From positions 2,951,481-3,015,480 of the forward strand of contig NZ_ADVG01000001.1 of NCBI RefSeq assembly GCF_000178855.1: 64,000 nt of DNA, in the 5' to 3' direction. Source of the stretch: Ktedonobacter racemifer DSM 44963 (GTDB taxonomy: Bacteria; Chloroflexota; Ktedonobacteria; Ktedonobacterales; Ktedonobacteraceae). Of this stretch, positions 26,964-36,150 are shown one piece after another. The notes beneath the pieces were generated by a model, which made no database searches, was not told the origin of the DNA, and worked only from the letters and a program-made list of their open reading frames with translations. The position numbers and the translations under genes were made by a program. Numbering within the stretch: position 1 is the stretch's first letter; every line of letters starts with the position of its first letter.

Positions 26964-27621
26964 CTACCAAATCGGCTTTGTGGAGACTCCTGGCTGCTCG
27001 CCATGTGAGGGAACAAAGCCGCTCCTTTCTTTTCCCTTTCCCCTTATGGGGAGCCATTTTTAAGAGGAACGACTAAACCCCTTCGCTCAAGTTGAGCCAC
27101 CGCTTTCACGGATAATATTCTTTTGCGTATGAGAAGATTATACATTCTGATCTCTACGCGTGAGAAGATTGTACATGTCTGGTCTCACCACGTCAAGATG
27201 CATGGCACCGATCAGCCACAATAATGATAACCTATCCCTCTCCCTATAGAGAACAGAATAGGAGCCTACAGTATTCCCTGCGTTTATGTGCGTCCAGAGG
27301 GGCCAAGCTTTTGGTACTGGTCCTCTCCCATACGCTTTTTCGCTCATATTCTACCATAGATAACACTTTTTGGCACTCTCTTATGCCCAAAAGGGAGAGG
27401 CTCTTCTGGCTCTTGTCTCGGCTCGCTGCGCGAGCCTCGGGGGTAAGGGGTATGGGTGGAAAACGGCTCTGCCGTTTTCCACCCATACCCCTTACCCCCG
27501 AGCGCCGCAGGCGCGACATATAAAAAGAGTATGAGTTTAGCTCATAGCGATGATGTGATACACTTACAGCGGACGAAAATGTCACCCCCACTAACACAAA
27601 CTGAGGTTATATCAGACTGTC
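26964..27621. other. 658-bp region between rpmE and purB
   Basis: Contains a family D palindrome (27412-27520). No credible gene: the open frames here run over the palindrome in both directions. The rpmE and purB promoters must lie here, but I do not see a convincing consensus for either. Confidence 0.5.
27412..27520. repeat. Family D palindrome, copy 2
   Basis: The interior arms 27436-27467 and 27471-27502 are perfectly complementary over 32 bp with loop TCT. They are flanked by CTCGGCTCGC on the left and GAGCGCCGCAGGCGCGA on the right. The same flanks surround a different interior at 38811-38921. Confidence 0.8.
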
Positions 27622-28935
27622 ATGATTGAACGCTATACACTGCCAGAGATGGCTGCTATCTGGTCCGATAAGAATAAGACCGACAAATGGCTCCAGGTTG
27701 AACTGCTCGCCTGTGAAGGCTGGGCTAAAGATGGAGTCATTCCCGCTGAAGATATCGCCAAGATTCGCAATGCTCACTATAACGCGGAGCGAATGAAGGA
27801 GATCGAACGCGAGACCCATCACGATGTGATCTCGTTCCTGCGCTCAATTCAGGAGCAACTGGGACCCGAGGGTCGCTTTATCCACCTGGGCATGACCTCC
27901 TCCGATGTGCTGGATACTGGCCTGGCGGCCCAGATGAAAGATGCCGGCGAACTCCTGAGCGCTTCTCTGGCTAAACTGGTTGAGGTCGTCGGCGAGGCGG
28001 CAAAGAAATATAAGTACACCCTGATGGCTGGACGCTCGCACGGTATCCATGCCGAACCCCTCACCTTTGGCCTGAAACTGGCCCTCTGGTACGATGAGTT
28101 GAAGCGTCATCAGCAGCGCCTGGCGGCAGCGATCGAGCAGGTCTCGGTCGGCAAGATTTCGGGAGCAGTTGGCACTCATGCCACGATTCCGCCCCACATT
28201 GAGGAATTTGTCTGCGAGCAGATGGGCCTGGGCGTGGCTCCCATCTCCAACCAGGTGGTCCAGCGCGACCGCCACGCGCACTTTATTACCGCCCTGGCAC
28301 AGGTTGGCGGCTCGCTTGAGAAGATGGCGCAGGAGATTCGCCACTTGCAGCGTACCGAGCTTAGCGAGGCCTTCGAGCCCTTTGGCTCTGGTCAGCAGGG
28401 CTCTTCCGCCATGCCCCATAAGCGCAATCCCGAGCTCTGTGAGCGCATCTGTGGACTGGCTCGCCTGCTGCGTGGCTATGCCGTGACGGCGATGGAGAAT
28501 GTGGCCCTCTGGCATGAGCGCGACATCAGCCACTCCTCGACGGAGCGCGTGATCATTCCGGATTCCTGCACCATCCTCCATTATATGCAGCACATTTTCA
28601 CCAATGTGATCGATGGCCTGCAGGTTGATGAAGAGCGCATGCTGGCCAACCTGGGCATGACTGGTGGTCTCGTCTTCTCGCAGCGCATCCTACTGGCCCT
28701 CATCGATAAGGGTGTTGGCCGCCAGGAGGCCTACAAGATGGTCCAGCGCAACGCCAAGAAGGTCTGGGCGATGGCTAGCGCGGGTCCCATCCAGGGTCCT
28801 GCCCTTCTCAATGCCCTGAGCAGCGATAGCGAGGTTACCCAGTACCTCTCCCGCGCCGAGCTAGAGGAGTTGACCAACACCGACTTCTACACCAAGCATG
28901 TCGATACCTCCTTCAAACGCGTAGGTTTAGCATAA
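27622..28935 (+). CDS. purB: Adenylosuccinate lyase
   Basis: 437 residues, the usual short bacterial form. It cleaves SAICAR and adenylosuccinate in purine synthesis. Landmarks: MIERYTLPEMAAIWSD N-terminus, TSSDVLDTG, AGRSHGIHAEP (catalytic His), GKISGAVGTHA and the signature GSSAMPHKRNPELCE with the mobile-loop Ser. No other purine genes are nearby. Confidence 0.95.
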   Translation: MIERYTLPEMAAIWSDKNKTDKWLQVELLACEGWAKDGVIPAEDIAKIRNAHYNAERMKEIERETHHDVISFLRSIQEQLGPEGRFIHLGMTSSDVLDTGLAAQMKDAGELLSASLAKLVEVVGEAAKKYKYTLMAGRSHGIHAEPLTFGLKLALWYDELKRHQQRLAAAIEQVSVGKISGAVGTHATIPPHIEEFVCEQMGLGVAPISNQVVQRDRHAHFITALAQVGGSLEKMAQEIRHLQRTELSEAFEPFGSGQQGSSAMPHKRNPELCERICGLARLLRGYAVTAMENVALWHERDISHSSTERVIIPDSCTILHYMQHIFTNVIDGLQVDEERMLANLGMTGGLVFSQRILLALIDKGVGRQEAYKMVQRNAKKVWAMASAGPIQGPALLNALSSDSEVTQYLSRAELEELTNTDFYTKHVDTSFKRVGLA

Positions 28936-28944
28936 ATGCTATGC

Positions 28945-29015
28945 CAGTAGAGACATTGAATGGACGTGTGGCCTGGACTTCGCCCAGGCCACACGTCCAT
29001 TCAATGTCTCTACTG
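28945..29015. terminator. 32-bp-arm hairpin after purB
   Basis: Perfect arms 28945-28976 and 28984-29015 with a 7-nt loop ACTTCGC; the outer sequence is CAGTAGAGACATTGAATGG. No long T-run. Confidence 0.75.
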
Positions 29016-29046
29016 ACTGGATGCTATATAATAGTTACTGGTCATC

Positions 29047-30744
29047 TTGTCCCGCCGGGGCAATATAAATAAAATAGAGGTTATATGTTGTTTGTTAAAT
29101 AAACTTTTGCCAATCTCCACGCCACCATCAACTGGTGTAAAGCCACAGACACGTCACTCGCTTTGGGGGCTACTCTGGCTAGCTATCGCCACAGAGCTTT
29201 TGTATCTCTTTCTCCTCGCGATCTCGCCCCTGCCAGCCCTGCACCTGAGTCCAACTCCACTTCCAACCAGCTATCCCTGGCTGGTTCAGCCCTTTCAATG
29301 GCTCACTTCAGGTCTGCCAGCCCTGACGCTCCAGTTTGTGGAGCTACCCGCTTTGCTTTTTGGCGCGACGCTGCTGCTCTTCAATGTGCTTTATGTCCTG
29401 GCACTACGCAGCCTGCATACTCATAGAGATATAGATATGAAGGGTTCACGCTGGCTGCTATTTCTGCTTGGGAGCGCTCTGCTCTTTGGCCTGACATTAT
29501 TACTCCTCCCACGGCTCTTCTCAGATAATGTCTTTACCTATATCTTCGCCGGGCGAACCCTGACGAGCTACCATCTTGATCCATTTAGGACCACGCCTGC
29601 CCAGATCCCTTCCGATCCCTCGTATCCCTGGATCCTCTCCAGCCGCCACGAGGCAAGCACCTATGCCCCTCTCTGGCTTTATCTCTCGGCCCTCATCACC
29701 CAGTTAAGCGCCTCGCCAGCATTTCTCTTATTGCTCTTTAAAGGCCTGGCCTTACTCACGCATCTACTGAATATCCTGCTCGTCTGGAGTATTCTTGGGC
29801 GGATTGCGCCCTCGCGCCGCCTGGTGGGTACATTGCTCTATGCCTGGAATCCCCTGGCCCTGATTGAGCTGGCTGGAAACGGCCATAACGAGGGACTCTG
29901 CATGTTCCTCCTGCTGCTGGGTACCTGGTGTCTGCTACGCGCAAGGCAACCACGCTATGCCGCTGGCGCGCTCCTCTGCTTTGGCCTGGCGGTCAGCACA
30001 AACCTGATCGCACTCCTGGTACTGCCACTCTATGCCTGGTTTAGCGTGGACCATACCCGCAACCCCTGGCAGATAGCGCTCGCCTTTACCTGGCGTCTTC
30101 TGGCCATGCTGCTGCCAACGCTGCTCCTCTTCCTGCCGCTCTGGAATGGAGCTAATACCTTCTTCGCCTTGACCTCAGCCATCGATATGGCTCACTTTGT
30201 ACATTCACCGGCAGGCTTCCTGGCCCTGCCCTTACGCGCCCTCTTCACCTGGTTTGCGCAGCTCTCGCACATGCCATCCTACCTCAATCCCGTGGCCTCG
30301 GCGGACCTGACGGTACGCGCCTCAGCCACCTTTGTGTTTGTACTGATCTATATGCGCCAGTTTGGCGAGATCCGCGATGCGCGCCTGGCTGTCAGGCAAC
30401 CACTTCCTGAGCAGTTCACGCGTAAAATTGACCCAGAAGGAAAACTGGCAAGCATCGATACACTAGTAAATGGATGGACGATTACCATTTTCTGGTATTT
30501 AATCCTGGTTTCTGGCTGGTTCTGGCCCTGGTATGTCTTGTGGCTCTTCTGGGCTGTCGTACTACGTCGTCTCGATCTCTTCTCGATCACAATCCTTATG
30601 CTGACGGCGACCGCGTTACTTCTCTACGCGTTCACCGGTTTTAGTCGAGATCCTATTGCTACTTATCAGACTGCCATAATTTTTGGCCTTCCACTCGTCT
30701 ATCTCTTAATAGCCAGAATCCGGGGTCGCCACGCGCTTGAGTAA
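29047..30744 (+). CDS. Polytopic membrane glycosyltransferase (MptA/B-like, GT-C fold)
   Basis: Up to 565 residues. The frame opens at TTG 29047, but TTG 29092 follows a GAGG at about 11 bp and may be the true start. About 12 hydrophobic helices are visible. The early extracytoplasmic loop carries the Asp/Tyr/His cluster FAGRTLTSYHLDPFRTTP, and later come TYAPLWLYLSALI and YAWNPLALIELAGNGHNEG, typical of polyprenyl-phosphate-mannose-dependent mannosyltransferases. It probably adds mannose to a lipid or cell-wall glycan on the outer membrane face; donor and acceptor are not proven. Confidence 0.75.
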   Translation: MSRRGNINKIEVICCLLNKLLPISTPPSTGVKPQTRHSLWGLLWLAIATELLYLFLLAISPLPALHLSPTPLPTSYPWLVQPFQWLTSGLPALTLQFVELPALLFGATLLLFNVLYVLALRSLHTHRDIDMKGSRWLLFLLGSALLFGLTLLLLPRLFSDNVFTYIFAGRTLTSYHLDPFRTTPAQIPSDPSYPWILSSRHEASTYAPLWLYLSALITQLSASPAFLLLLFKGLALLTHLLNILLVWSILGRIAPSRRLVGTLLYAWNPLALIELAGNGHNEGLCMFLLLLGTWCLLRARQPRYAAGALLCFGLAVSTNLIALLVLPLYAWFSVDHTRNPWQIALAFTWRLLAMLLPTLLLFLPLWNGANTFFALTSAIDMAHFVHSPAGFLALPLRALFTWFAQLSHMPSYLNPVASADLTVRASATFVFVLIYMRQFGEIRDARLAVRQPLPEQFTRKIDPEGKLASIDTLVNGWTITIFWYLILVSGWFWPWYVLWLFWAVVLRRLDLFSITILMLTATALLLYAFTGFSRDPIATYQTAIIFGLPLVYLLIARIRGRHALE

Positions 30745-30755
30745 GCTTCCTATTA

Positions 30756-30803
30756 GAAAACCTGAGCGCGAAGCGCTAGCCGCGAGAGCGGCGTTGGTTT
30801 TCG
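30756..30803. repeat. Family C palindromic repeat
   Basis: GAAAACCTGAGCGCGAAGCG, then CTAGCCGCGAGAGCGGCG and TTGGTTTTCG; same ends as the 26603 copy. Confidence 0.65.
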
Positions 30804-30862
30804 CATAAGAAGGAAGTGGCTCGCTTGAGGAAGCCAGCCATGCAGAAAGGATCGCAGATCGC

Positions 30863-31999
30863 ATGACCGATGAAGTAAAACAACGCAAGATTGAGCATGT
30901 CAACATCGCCCTGGAGCGGGATGTCTCCGCGCCCCAGCAGGCAAACTGGAACGACATTCGCCTGGTACACCAGGCCTTGCCAGAGGTAGATCTGGATGCC
31001 GTCGATACCTCGGTCGAGTTTCTCGGGCAGCGATTGCGCTATCCTCTCTTCATTTCATCGCTTACCGGTGGGCATCCCGATGTGCTCATGATCAACCGCA
31101 ACCTGGCACGCGCCGCTGAAGAGTACGGTCTGGCCCTGGGTGTGGGCAGCCAGCGCGCCGCTATCGTCAATCCCGAGGTCTCTGACAGCTTCGCAGTGAC
31201 ACGTGAACAGGCTCCCCACGCCTTCTTGATCGCCAATATTGGCGCCCCTCAACTGATTGCACAGGAGCGCCACGCCCCCTTTACCATTGAACAGGTGCAG
31301 CGCGCCACGGCAATGATTGGCGCTAACGCGCTCGCGATCCATATGAATAGCTTGCAGGAAGCGGCACAGCCCGAGGGCGACCGACGCGCCTTTGGCGAGG
31401 TTGAGGCCCTGCGTAAGCTTGTTCCACAATTAGAGCTGCCCGTCATCGCTAAAGAGACGGGCGCGGGCGTTAACCGTGAGCAGGCCCTGATCCTGCGTTC
31501 CTGCGGCGTCTCGGCTATTGATGTTGGGGGCGCAGGCGGGAGCAGTATGTCGGCCCTGGAGGCCTTCCGCTCACAGTCACGAGGCGATGAGCAAACCATG
31601 CGTATCGGGGCGCTCTATCGCGATTGGGGCATTCCAACCCCCATCGCGGTCGTCGAATGTGGTGTCGCCCGTCTGCCACTGATCTCTACCGGTGGTGTGC
31701 GCAATGGCCTGGATGCGGCGCGAGCCCTCTCGCTCGGCGCGTCCCTGGTGGGCATGGGATTCCCCTTCTTGAAAGCGGCCAGTCAGGGCTATGAGGCGGT
31801 CTGCGAACTCCTGCAAGGCTTCATCGCCGAACTCAAAGTGGCGATGCAGTTGAGTGGAGCCGCCAGTATTCAGCAATTACATGAGGCGGACGTGGTCGTA
31901 ACAGGAGAGACGCGCGCCTGGCTCCAGCAACGCGGCTTCGAGGACGAACTTAAAGGCCTGGCCCAGCGCCGTTGGAAACGTCTGCGCCCAGGAGAATAA
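30863..31999 (+). CDS. fni: Type 2 isopentenyl-diphosphate delta-isomerase (FMN-dependent)
   Basis: 378 residues. It interconverts IPP and DMAPP using reduced FMN. Landmarks: RKIEHVNIALERDV at the N-terminus, FISSLTGGHPDV, LALGVGSQRAAI, LAIHMNSLQEAAQPEGDR, VIAKETGAGVN, IDVGGAGGSS and the FMN-phosphate site LISTGGVRNGLDAARALSLG. No other isoprenoid gene is adjacent. Confidence 0.95.
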   Translation: MTDEVKQRKIEHVNIALERDVSAPQQANWNDIRLVHQALPEVDLDAVDTSVEFLGQRLRYPLFISSLTGGHPDVLMINRNLARAAEEYGLALGVGSQRAAIVNPEVSDSFAVTREQAPHAFLIANIGAPQLIAQERHAPFTIEQVQRATAMIGANALAIHMNSLQEAAQPEGDRRAFGEVEALRKLVPQLELPVIAKETGAGVNREQALILRSCGVSAIDVGGAGGSSMSALEAFRSQSRGDEQTMRIGALYRDWGIPTPIAVVECGVARLPLISTGGVRNGLDAARALSLGASLVGMGFPFLKAASQGYEAVCELLQGFIAELKVAMQLSGAASIQQLHEADVVVTGETRAWLQQRGFEDELKGLAQRRWKRLRPGE

Positions 32000-32001
32000 T
32001 T

Positions 32002-32072
32002 AATCAGGATAGTGGTATGGTATGAGTTGGCAGCCGAAGGCTGCCAACTCATACCATACCACTATCCTGATT
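32002..32072. terminator. Bidirectional 34-bp hairpin between fni and mobA
   Basis: Perfect arms 32002-32035 and 32039-32072 with loop GAA. The right arm reaches into the mobA stop codon at 32071-32073. It serves the convergent fni and mobA genes. Confidence 0.85.
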
Positions 32073-32709
32073 ATAAACCTGCTTTTTGTAGTTCTTCAGG
32101 AGTATTCACATTCACAAAGGAGCGCAGATCGGGATCAACGCGCCGCAGTTGCGCCTCTTCTAAATAATGCACACGCGCTTTCTCCAGCAATGAACGCGGA
32201 TCACGCCGTCCCGCCCTGAGGCGCTCTTCAATGAGTGGGAGCAGTGCACGTGGATACACAGCCAGCAATACCTGTGGGATCTGCTCAACACGCGGGACGA
32301 CTATAGCCTCATCAAGCCTCTGAGCAAGCAAGCAGTCAAGCATAGCCGGTTGTACAAACGGCATATCGACTGCGGCTACCAGGGCGTGGGTGGCCTCTAT
32401 TGCCTGTAGGCCGCTATAGAGCCCCATCAAGGGACCTATATCCGCCTCGACATCGGCGACAATGCGTACGCCAGGCAGCGCATAGTGCCTACCCTGCTCC
32501 TCATCACGCGCCACCAGGATCACCTCCGAACAACGCGTACGCAGGAGAGAGGTCAGGTATGCGACAAAGGTCTGTTGCTCCGCAATCGCGGCAGCCTCGA
32601 CATGGAATTGGCCTGGTGACTCACCCATACGCAGTGGGAGCAGCGCTTTATCGCGCCCCATGCGGCGACTTCGTCCCCCTACGAGCAGAATGCCCGCTGT
32701 TGTTCTCAT
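32071..32709 (-). CDS. mobA: Molybdenum cofactor guanylyltransferase
   Basis: 212 residues from ATG 32709 (MRTTAGILLVGGRSRRMGRD); a GTG at 32748 would add 13 residues. The nucleotidyltransferase signature GG.S.RMG-DKALLPL is clear. LYSGLQAIEATHALVAAVDM gives the metal-binding Asp with PFVQP. It attaches GMP to molybdopterin in the cytosol. No other moa/mob genes are in the window. Confidence 0.88.
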   Translation of the reverse strand: MRTTAGILLVGGRSRRMGRDKALLPLRMGESPGQFHVEAAAIAEQQTFVAYLTSLLRTRCSEVILVARDEEQGRHYALPGVRIVADVEADIGPLMGLYSGLQAIEATHALVAAVDMPFVQPAMLDCLLAQRLDEAIVVPRVEQIPQVLLAVYPRALLPLIEERLRAGRRDPRSLLEKARVHYLEEAQLRRVDPDLRSFVNVNTPEELQKAGL

Positions 32710-32755
32710 CTTTGTGATCTTCGTGAATGTGCTCTCTTCAATGGTCACTTCTTAT

Positions 32756-32806
32756 GCGGAAACCAACGTCGCTCACGCGACTAGCGCTCCGCGCTCAGGT
32801 TTCCGA
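32756..32806. repeat. Family C palindromic repeat
   Basis: Reverse orientation relative to 30756: GCGGAAACCAACGTCGCTCA then CTAGCGCTCCGCGCTCAGGT. It sits between mobA and the small membrane gene. Confidence 0.65.
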
Positions 32807-32814
32807 ATAGGCAC

Positions 32815-33273
32815 TTAACGCGAGGCCGCCTTGCGCTTATTTCCTCGGGGCATATACTGCTGACGTGATTTGTATGCATCATAGCCCGCACGCTCCTGAG
32901 GATAGCGCTTCACCAGGTGGAACACCCAAACGCCAGCCCAGACCAGCAGGCTCAACAGCCAGAGGTAGCGCCAGAAACGCCAGGCAAAGAAGTAACCATC
33001 GAGGTAGACACGCGCGAAGATCAGGGGTAGCCCGATAAAACAAATGACCGCGAACCAGCCCAGGTAGTTGTCCAGCATACGCTTCGCCAGGGGCTTGCTC
33101 TTCACAAAACGCTTGCGGCCCTCTACTGAGTAGTAAAAAGTGATTAAAAGACCCGCAATACAGAAGATAAGCCAGGGCCAGAGAAAATGAAACGGCTCGG
33201 TCCCGGGAAGTCCACCATTGGACCCGGCGGTAACGGGATCCTCGAATAACCAGCGGAACAGGTTGGTTTGCAT
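32815..33273 (-). CDS. Small integral membrane protein, unknown function
   Basis: 152 residues from ATG 33273 (AAAGGAGTTAACTTTT upstream). Three hydrophobic helices are visible: PWLIFCIAGLLITFYYS, WFAVICFIGLPLIFARVY and LWLLSLLVWAGVWVFHL. The C-terminal tail is basic (MPRGNKRKAASR). Aromatic-rich; I do not recognise the family. Confidence 0.7.
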   Translation of the reverse strand: MQTNLFRWLFEDPVTAGSNGGLPGTEPFHFLWPWLIFCIAGLLITFYYSVEGRKRFVKSKPLAKRMLDNYLGWFAVICFIGLPLIFARVYLDGYFFAWRFWRYLWLLSLLVWAGVWVFHLVKRYPQERAGYDAYKSRQQYMPRGNKRKAASR

Positions 33274-33512
33274 GAAAAGTTAACTCCTTTATCGTGTATC
33301 CACGCCATGCGATGAACTTTATGATAGCATGGATGCCTGTAAGAGTCTAGAGGGCAACCAGGTAGCCCAAACACCTTCCTACCAGCCTTCTTCGCCCCTG
33401 CTTGCCCATCCTTTTAGCCACCCAATTGAAGCCCTCCCGACACCAGCATATGCCAAACCTGTTGTTGCGGTTATGCCTCTTTCGCTCTCCTCTATTGAGG
33501 TAAACCAATCAG

Positions 33513-34808
33513 CTACGCGTAATGGCTATCACCTGGGCCGATCCACACCTCTTGCGTCTCGTGCCAGCGCCACTTAAAGCTCTGCATATCGAGGGGCGAG
33601 CGGGATTTTCCCTTAGGGAGCAGGCGCGGCCACCCGGCGGCGATCCGTTCCAGGGTCTCAGGCCAGCTTCGAATGCCGCTCGACGCATCAGGTGCCTCGA
33701 CGCTACAGGCCCCTACGGCACAGGCCGCCGCCAGCGTCGACACAGGCTGCATCCCGCGCAGCAATCCCAGCAGGAAACCGGCGATGGTTGCGTCCCCTGC
33801 CCCCCTGGGACTTACAAGCTGCGTTTCAAAGCAGGGTGCCCATAGCTCGCGCTCAGACCAGTTGATCAGGCTGGTTGGTTGGGCGCGTCCCAGACCCTCC
33901 AGCACCTCCGCATTCGCGGTGCGCAGGTATAAACCCCGATGTCCACATTTAATACCAACAATTTTCGCGCCAAGTTCCAACAAGGTATCGCTCAATTGTG
34001 AGATCACATCAGGCTTGATTTTATCGAGCATACTCCCTTTACCAGCTTTCGAGGAGAGCTTGTCAAAGAGAGGGCGATCCAACATAAAAAGAAGATCTTC
34101 AATACCAGGCAGAAACACATCTACATATGGCAGAGTATGCCGCAAAATTTCGCGCCAGTCCACCTGGCCCGCAGGCGCGCTGGGATCAGGCACGCACATA
34201 TCGAGCGAGGTCGTCACGCCCGAGGCTTTGACGCGCTGGAAAACCTGTGCCAGTTCCACGCCATTATCCTCATACATCCGCGCCATCATCGACGGATAGC
34301 CAAAGTGGAAAAGCGCGACCTTTGAAAGTATTTCATAGCGGACATCTTCCACGCCAAAGGTCGTATTGCATCCCGCCGAATGCAGCACTACAGATTCCCC
34401 CTCGGGAGGACCCAGCAGAAGCGAATAGGCGCTCTCCTCGCCCGTCGCAACCACCATACTCTCTACCAGCTTGGGATCATACGAGGACAACAGGCGAAAG
34501 ATCGCCTGCCCAAAGAGGTCATCGCCCACCTTGCCCATCAAGCCTGTATTGACGCCGAGCTTATGTAAAGCCAGGCCAGTATGCGCGATCTGGCCACCGG
34601 CTGCAAGGCCCGCTTTTCCTACCTCAACCAATCGACCGGGAGTCAATGCCCCCACGCCCTCAGGCAGAGCCGGAGTAATATCCAGGCAAATATGACCTGC
34701 GACAATGATTTCGACATCAAGCGCTAGCTGGGTACTGCTCAGTGGAAATGTCCTGGCTCTCAAGCGCTCTTCCTGATCATCTCGCTGCTCTTCATCGTGC
34801 ATAAACAT
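33513..34808 (-). CDS. PfkB-family carbohydrate kinase
   Basis: 431 residues. Ribokinase-like fold: VEIIVAGHICLDITP near residue 35, substrate-side AAGGQIAHTGLALHKLG, and GLMGKVGDDLFG. The C-terminal ATP-binding/anion-hole motif is SPRGAGDATIAGFLLGL with the catalytic Asp. It phosphorylates a sugar or nucleoside in the cytosol; the substrate is unknown. Longer than ribokinase (about 300) because of a 30-residue N-terminal polar stretch and an insert near residue 255. Divergent from the dgcN-like gene. Confidence 0.85.
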   Translation of the reverse strand: MFMHDEEQRDDQEERLRARTFPLSSTQLALDVEIIVAGHICLDITPALPEGVGALTPGRLVEVGKAGLAAGGQIAHTGLALHKLGVNTGLMGKVGDDLFGQAIFRLLSSYDPKLVESMVVATGEESAYSLLLGPPEGESVVLHSAGCNTTFGVEDVRYEILSKVALFHFGYPSMMARMYEDNGVELAQVFQRVKASGVTTSLDMCVPDPSAPAGQVDWREILRHTLPYVDVFLPGIEDLLFMLDRPLFDKLSSKAGKGSMLDKIKPDVISQLSDTLLELGAKIVGIKCGHRGLYLRTANAEVLEGLGRAQPTSLINWSERELWAPCFETQLVSPRGAGDATIAGFLLGLLRGMQPVSTLAAACAVGACSVEAPDASSGIRSWPETLERIAAGWPRLLPKGKSRSPLDMQSFKWRWHETQEVWIGPGDSHYA

Positions 34809-34935
34809 CTATCCTTCCAGGGATTCAACTATGTTGTAGTTGCTTGGGAATCACCTTTACATTTAAATACGTACAACCTTCCATATACGCTACCAGTTAG
34901 TTTCCCTTCAGTGTTCCTTCACCGACTGCTTAATC

Positions 34936-34978
34936 GGCATTGGCATTGACATTGGCATTGACATTGGCATTATATAAT
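34936..34978 (+). promoter_or_regulatory. 12-bp tandem repeats plus -10 box upstream of dgcN
   Basis: GACATTGGCATT occurs about three times in tandem (34936-34971; the first unit begins GGC) and abuts TATAAT at 34973-34978. The repeats supply TTGACA/TTGGCA-like -35 candidates but none at exactly 17 bp. Probable promoter region for the gene at 35027. Confidence 0.55.
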
Positions 34979-35026
34979 GGGAGCAATTATAGTGGACATT
35001 TTTATATTTTCAGAAGGAGCTGCGCT

Positions 35027-36082
35027 ATGCGAAGAATTGTGATCCTGGCGGAGGCAGCCTTTACGCTGCACAGAGCCAAGACAGCGACTGGCGTCATCCG
35101 GTATAGCAAGGACAAAGTGGTCGCCGTGATTGATAGCACTCACGCGGGCAAGAATGTGGCCCAGGCCCTTAATGTCGCCCTGGGCGAGGACATCCCCATG
35201 GTGCGTGATATCAACGAGGCCCTCCAATATGAGCCAGATGCGCTGATGATCGGCATTGCCCCGGTGGGGGGCGCGCTGCCTCCAAGCTGGCGCTGGCAGC
35301 TCACCACAGCCATAGAGCATGGCCTGGACATCATCAGCGGCCTACACACCTTTATTTCCGACGACGAGGAGCTGCGCACGGCGGCAGAACAGAAGGGCGT
35401 CATGATCTGGGATGTACGCCGTCCCCAGGGACAACCTCGCGTGGCCAAGTTCGCACCCCACCGTTCTGGTAGCCACACGGTCTTGATGGTTGGTTCCGAC
35501 TGCTCCGCGGGCAAAATGACCGTGGCCCTGGAACTCGAACGCGTCGCGGCCCAGCGCGACCTCAATGGATCCTTCCTGGCGACAGGCCAGACTGGTATTA
35601 TGATCTCCAACAATGGCCTCCCCATTGACCACCTCATCAGCGATTTTGTGGCGGGCATGGTGGAGGAACAAGTACTCCAACTGGCCGAGGAACATGATTG
35701 GGTCTTCGTCGAGGGACAGGGTGCGCTTAATCATCCCGGTTATTCTCCCGTAACCCTGGGACTGATCCACGGCTCCGCGCCCGATGCCATGATCTTCTGC
35801 CACCTGGCAGGCGCAAAAACCATTGATGGCTATGAGAATTGTCCTCTCCCATCCCTGCAACGCCTGATACACATCAATGAAGATGCTATCGACTGGGTTC
35901 GCCAGGATGGCAAGTGCAAAGTCGTGGGCCTGGCACTGATGACAGTTGGGATGAACGACGAGGAGGCACAAGCCGCCATCAAAGCCGCCGAGGAAGAGAC
36001 CGGCCTTCCCACTACCGACGTCATTCGCTTTGGCGCCGAGAAACTGATGGACGCACTCCAGCAGCACTTCTCCGCTCACTAA
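35027..36082 (+). CDS. dgcN: DUF1611 family protein, likely D-glutamate N-acetyltransferase DgcN
   Basis: 351 residues from ATG 35027 (AAGGAG upstream). The N-terminal Rossmann-like half (RRIVILAEAAFTLHRAKTAT) is followed by a P-loop-like half with VGSDCSAGKMTVALEL. Then come FVEGQGALNHPGY and SAPDAMIFCHLAGAK. The family (DUF1611) includes DgcN, which acetylates D-glutamate; its partner DgcA racemises the product. A matching enolase-superfamily epimerase lies 1.6 kb away (37691-38704), supporting a D-Glu or muropeptide-derived amino-acid role. That link is inference. Confidence 0.78.
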   Translation: MRRIVILAEAAFTLHRAKTATGVIRYSKDKVVAVIDSTHAGKNVAQALNVALGEDIPMVRDINEALQYEPDALMIGIAPVGGALPPSWRWQLTTAIEHGLDIISGLHTFISDDEELRTAAEQKGVMIWDVRRPQGQPRVAKFAPHRSGSHTVLMVGSDCSAGKMTVALELERVAAQRDLNGSFLATGQTGIMISNNGLPIDHLISDFVAGMVEEQVLQLAEEHDWVFVEGQGALNHPGYSPVTLGLIHGSAPDAMIFCHLAGAKTIDGYENCPLPSLQRLIHINEDAIDWVRQDGKCKVVGLALMTVGMNDEEAQAAIKAAEEETGLPTTDVIRFGAEKLMDALQQHFSAH

Positions 36083-36095
36083 GCATATAGTGTAA

Positions 36096-36149
36096 TTGCA
36101 ATAAAAAAGTTCTCGGCTGCACGTGCAGCCGAGAACTTTTTTATTGCAA
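36096..36149. terminator. Bidirectional 27-bp palindrome between dgcN and clpP
   Basis: Perfect loopless arms 36096-36122 and 36123-36149 with GTTCTCGGCTGCAC at the centre and T6/A6 tracts on both sides, so it can terminate from both convergent genes. Confidence 0.88.
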
Positions 36150-36150
36150 C

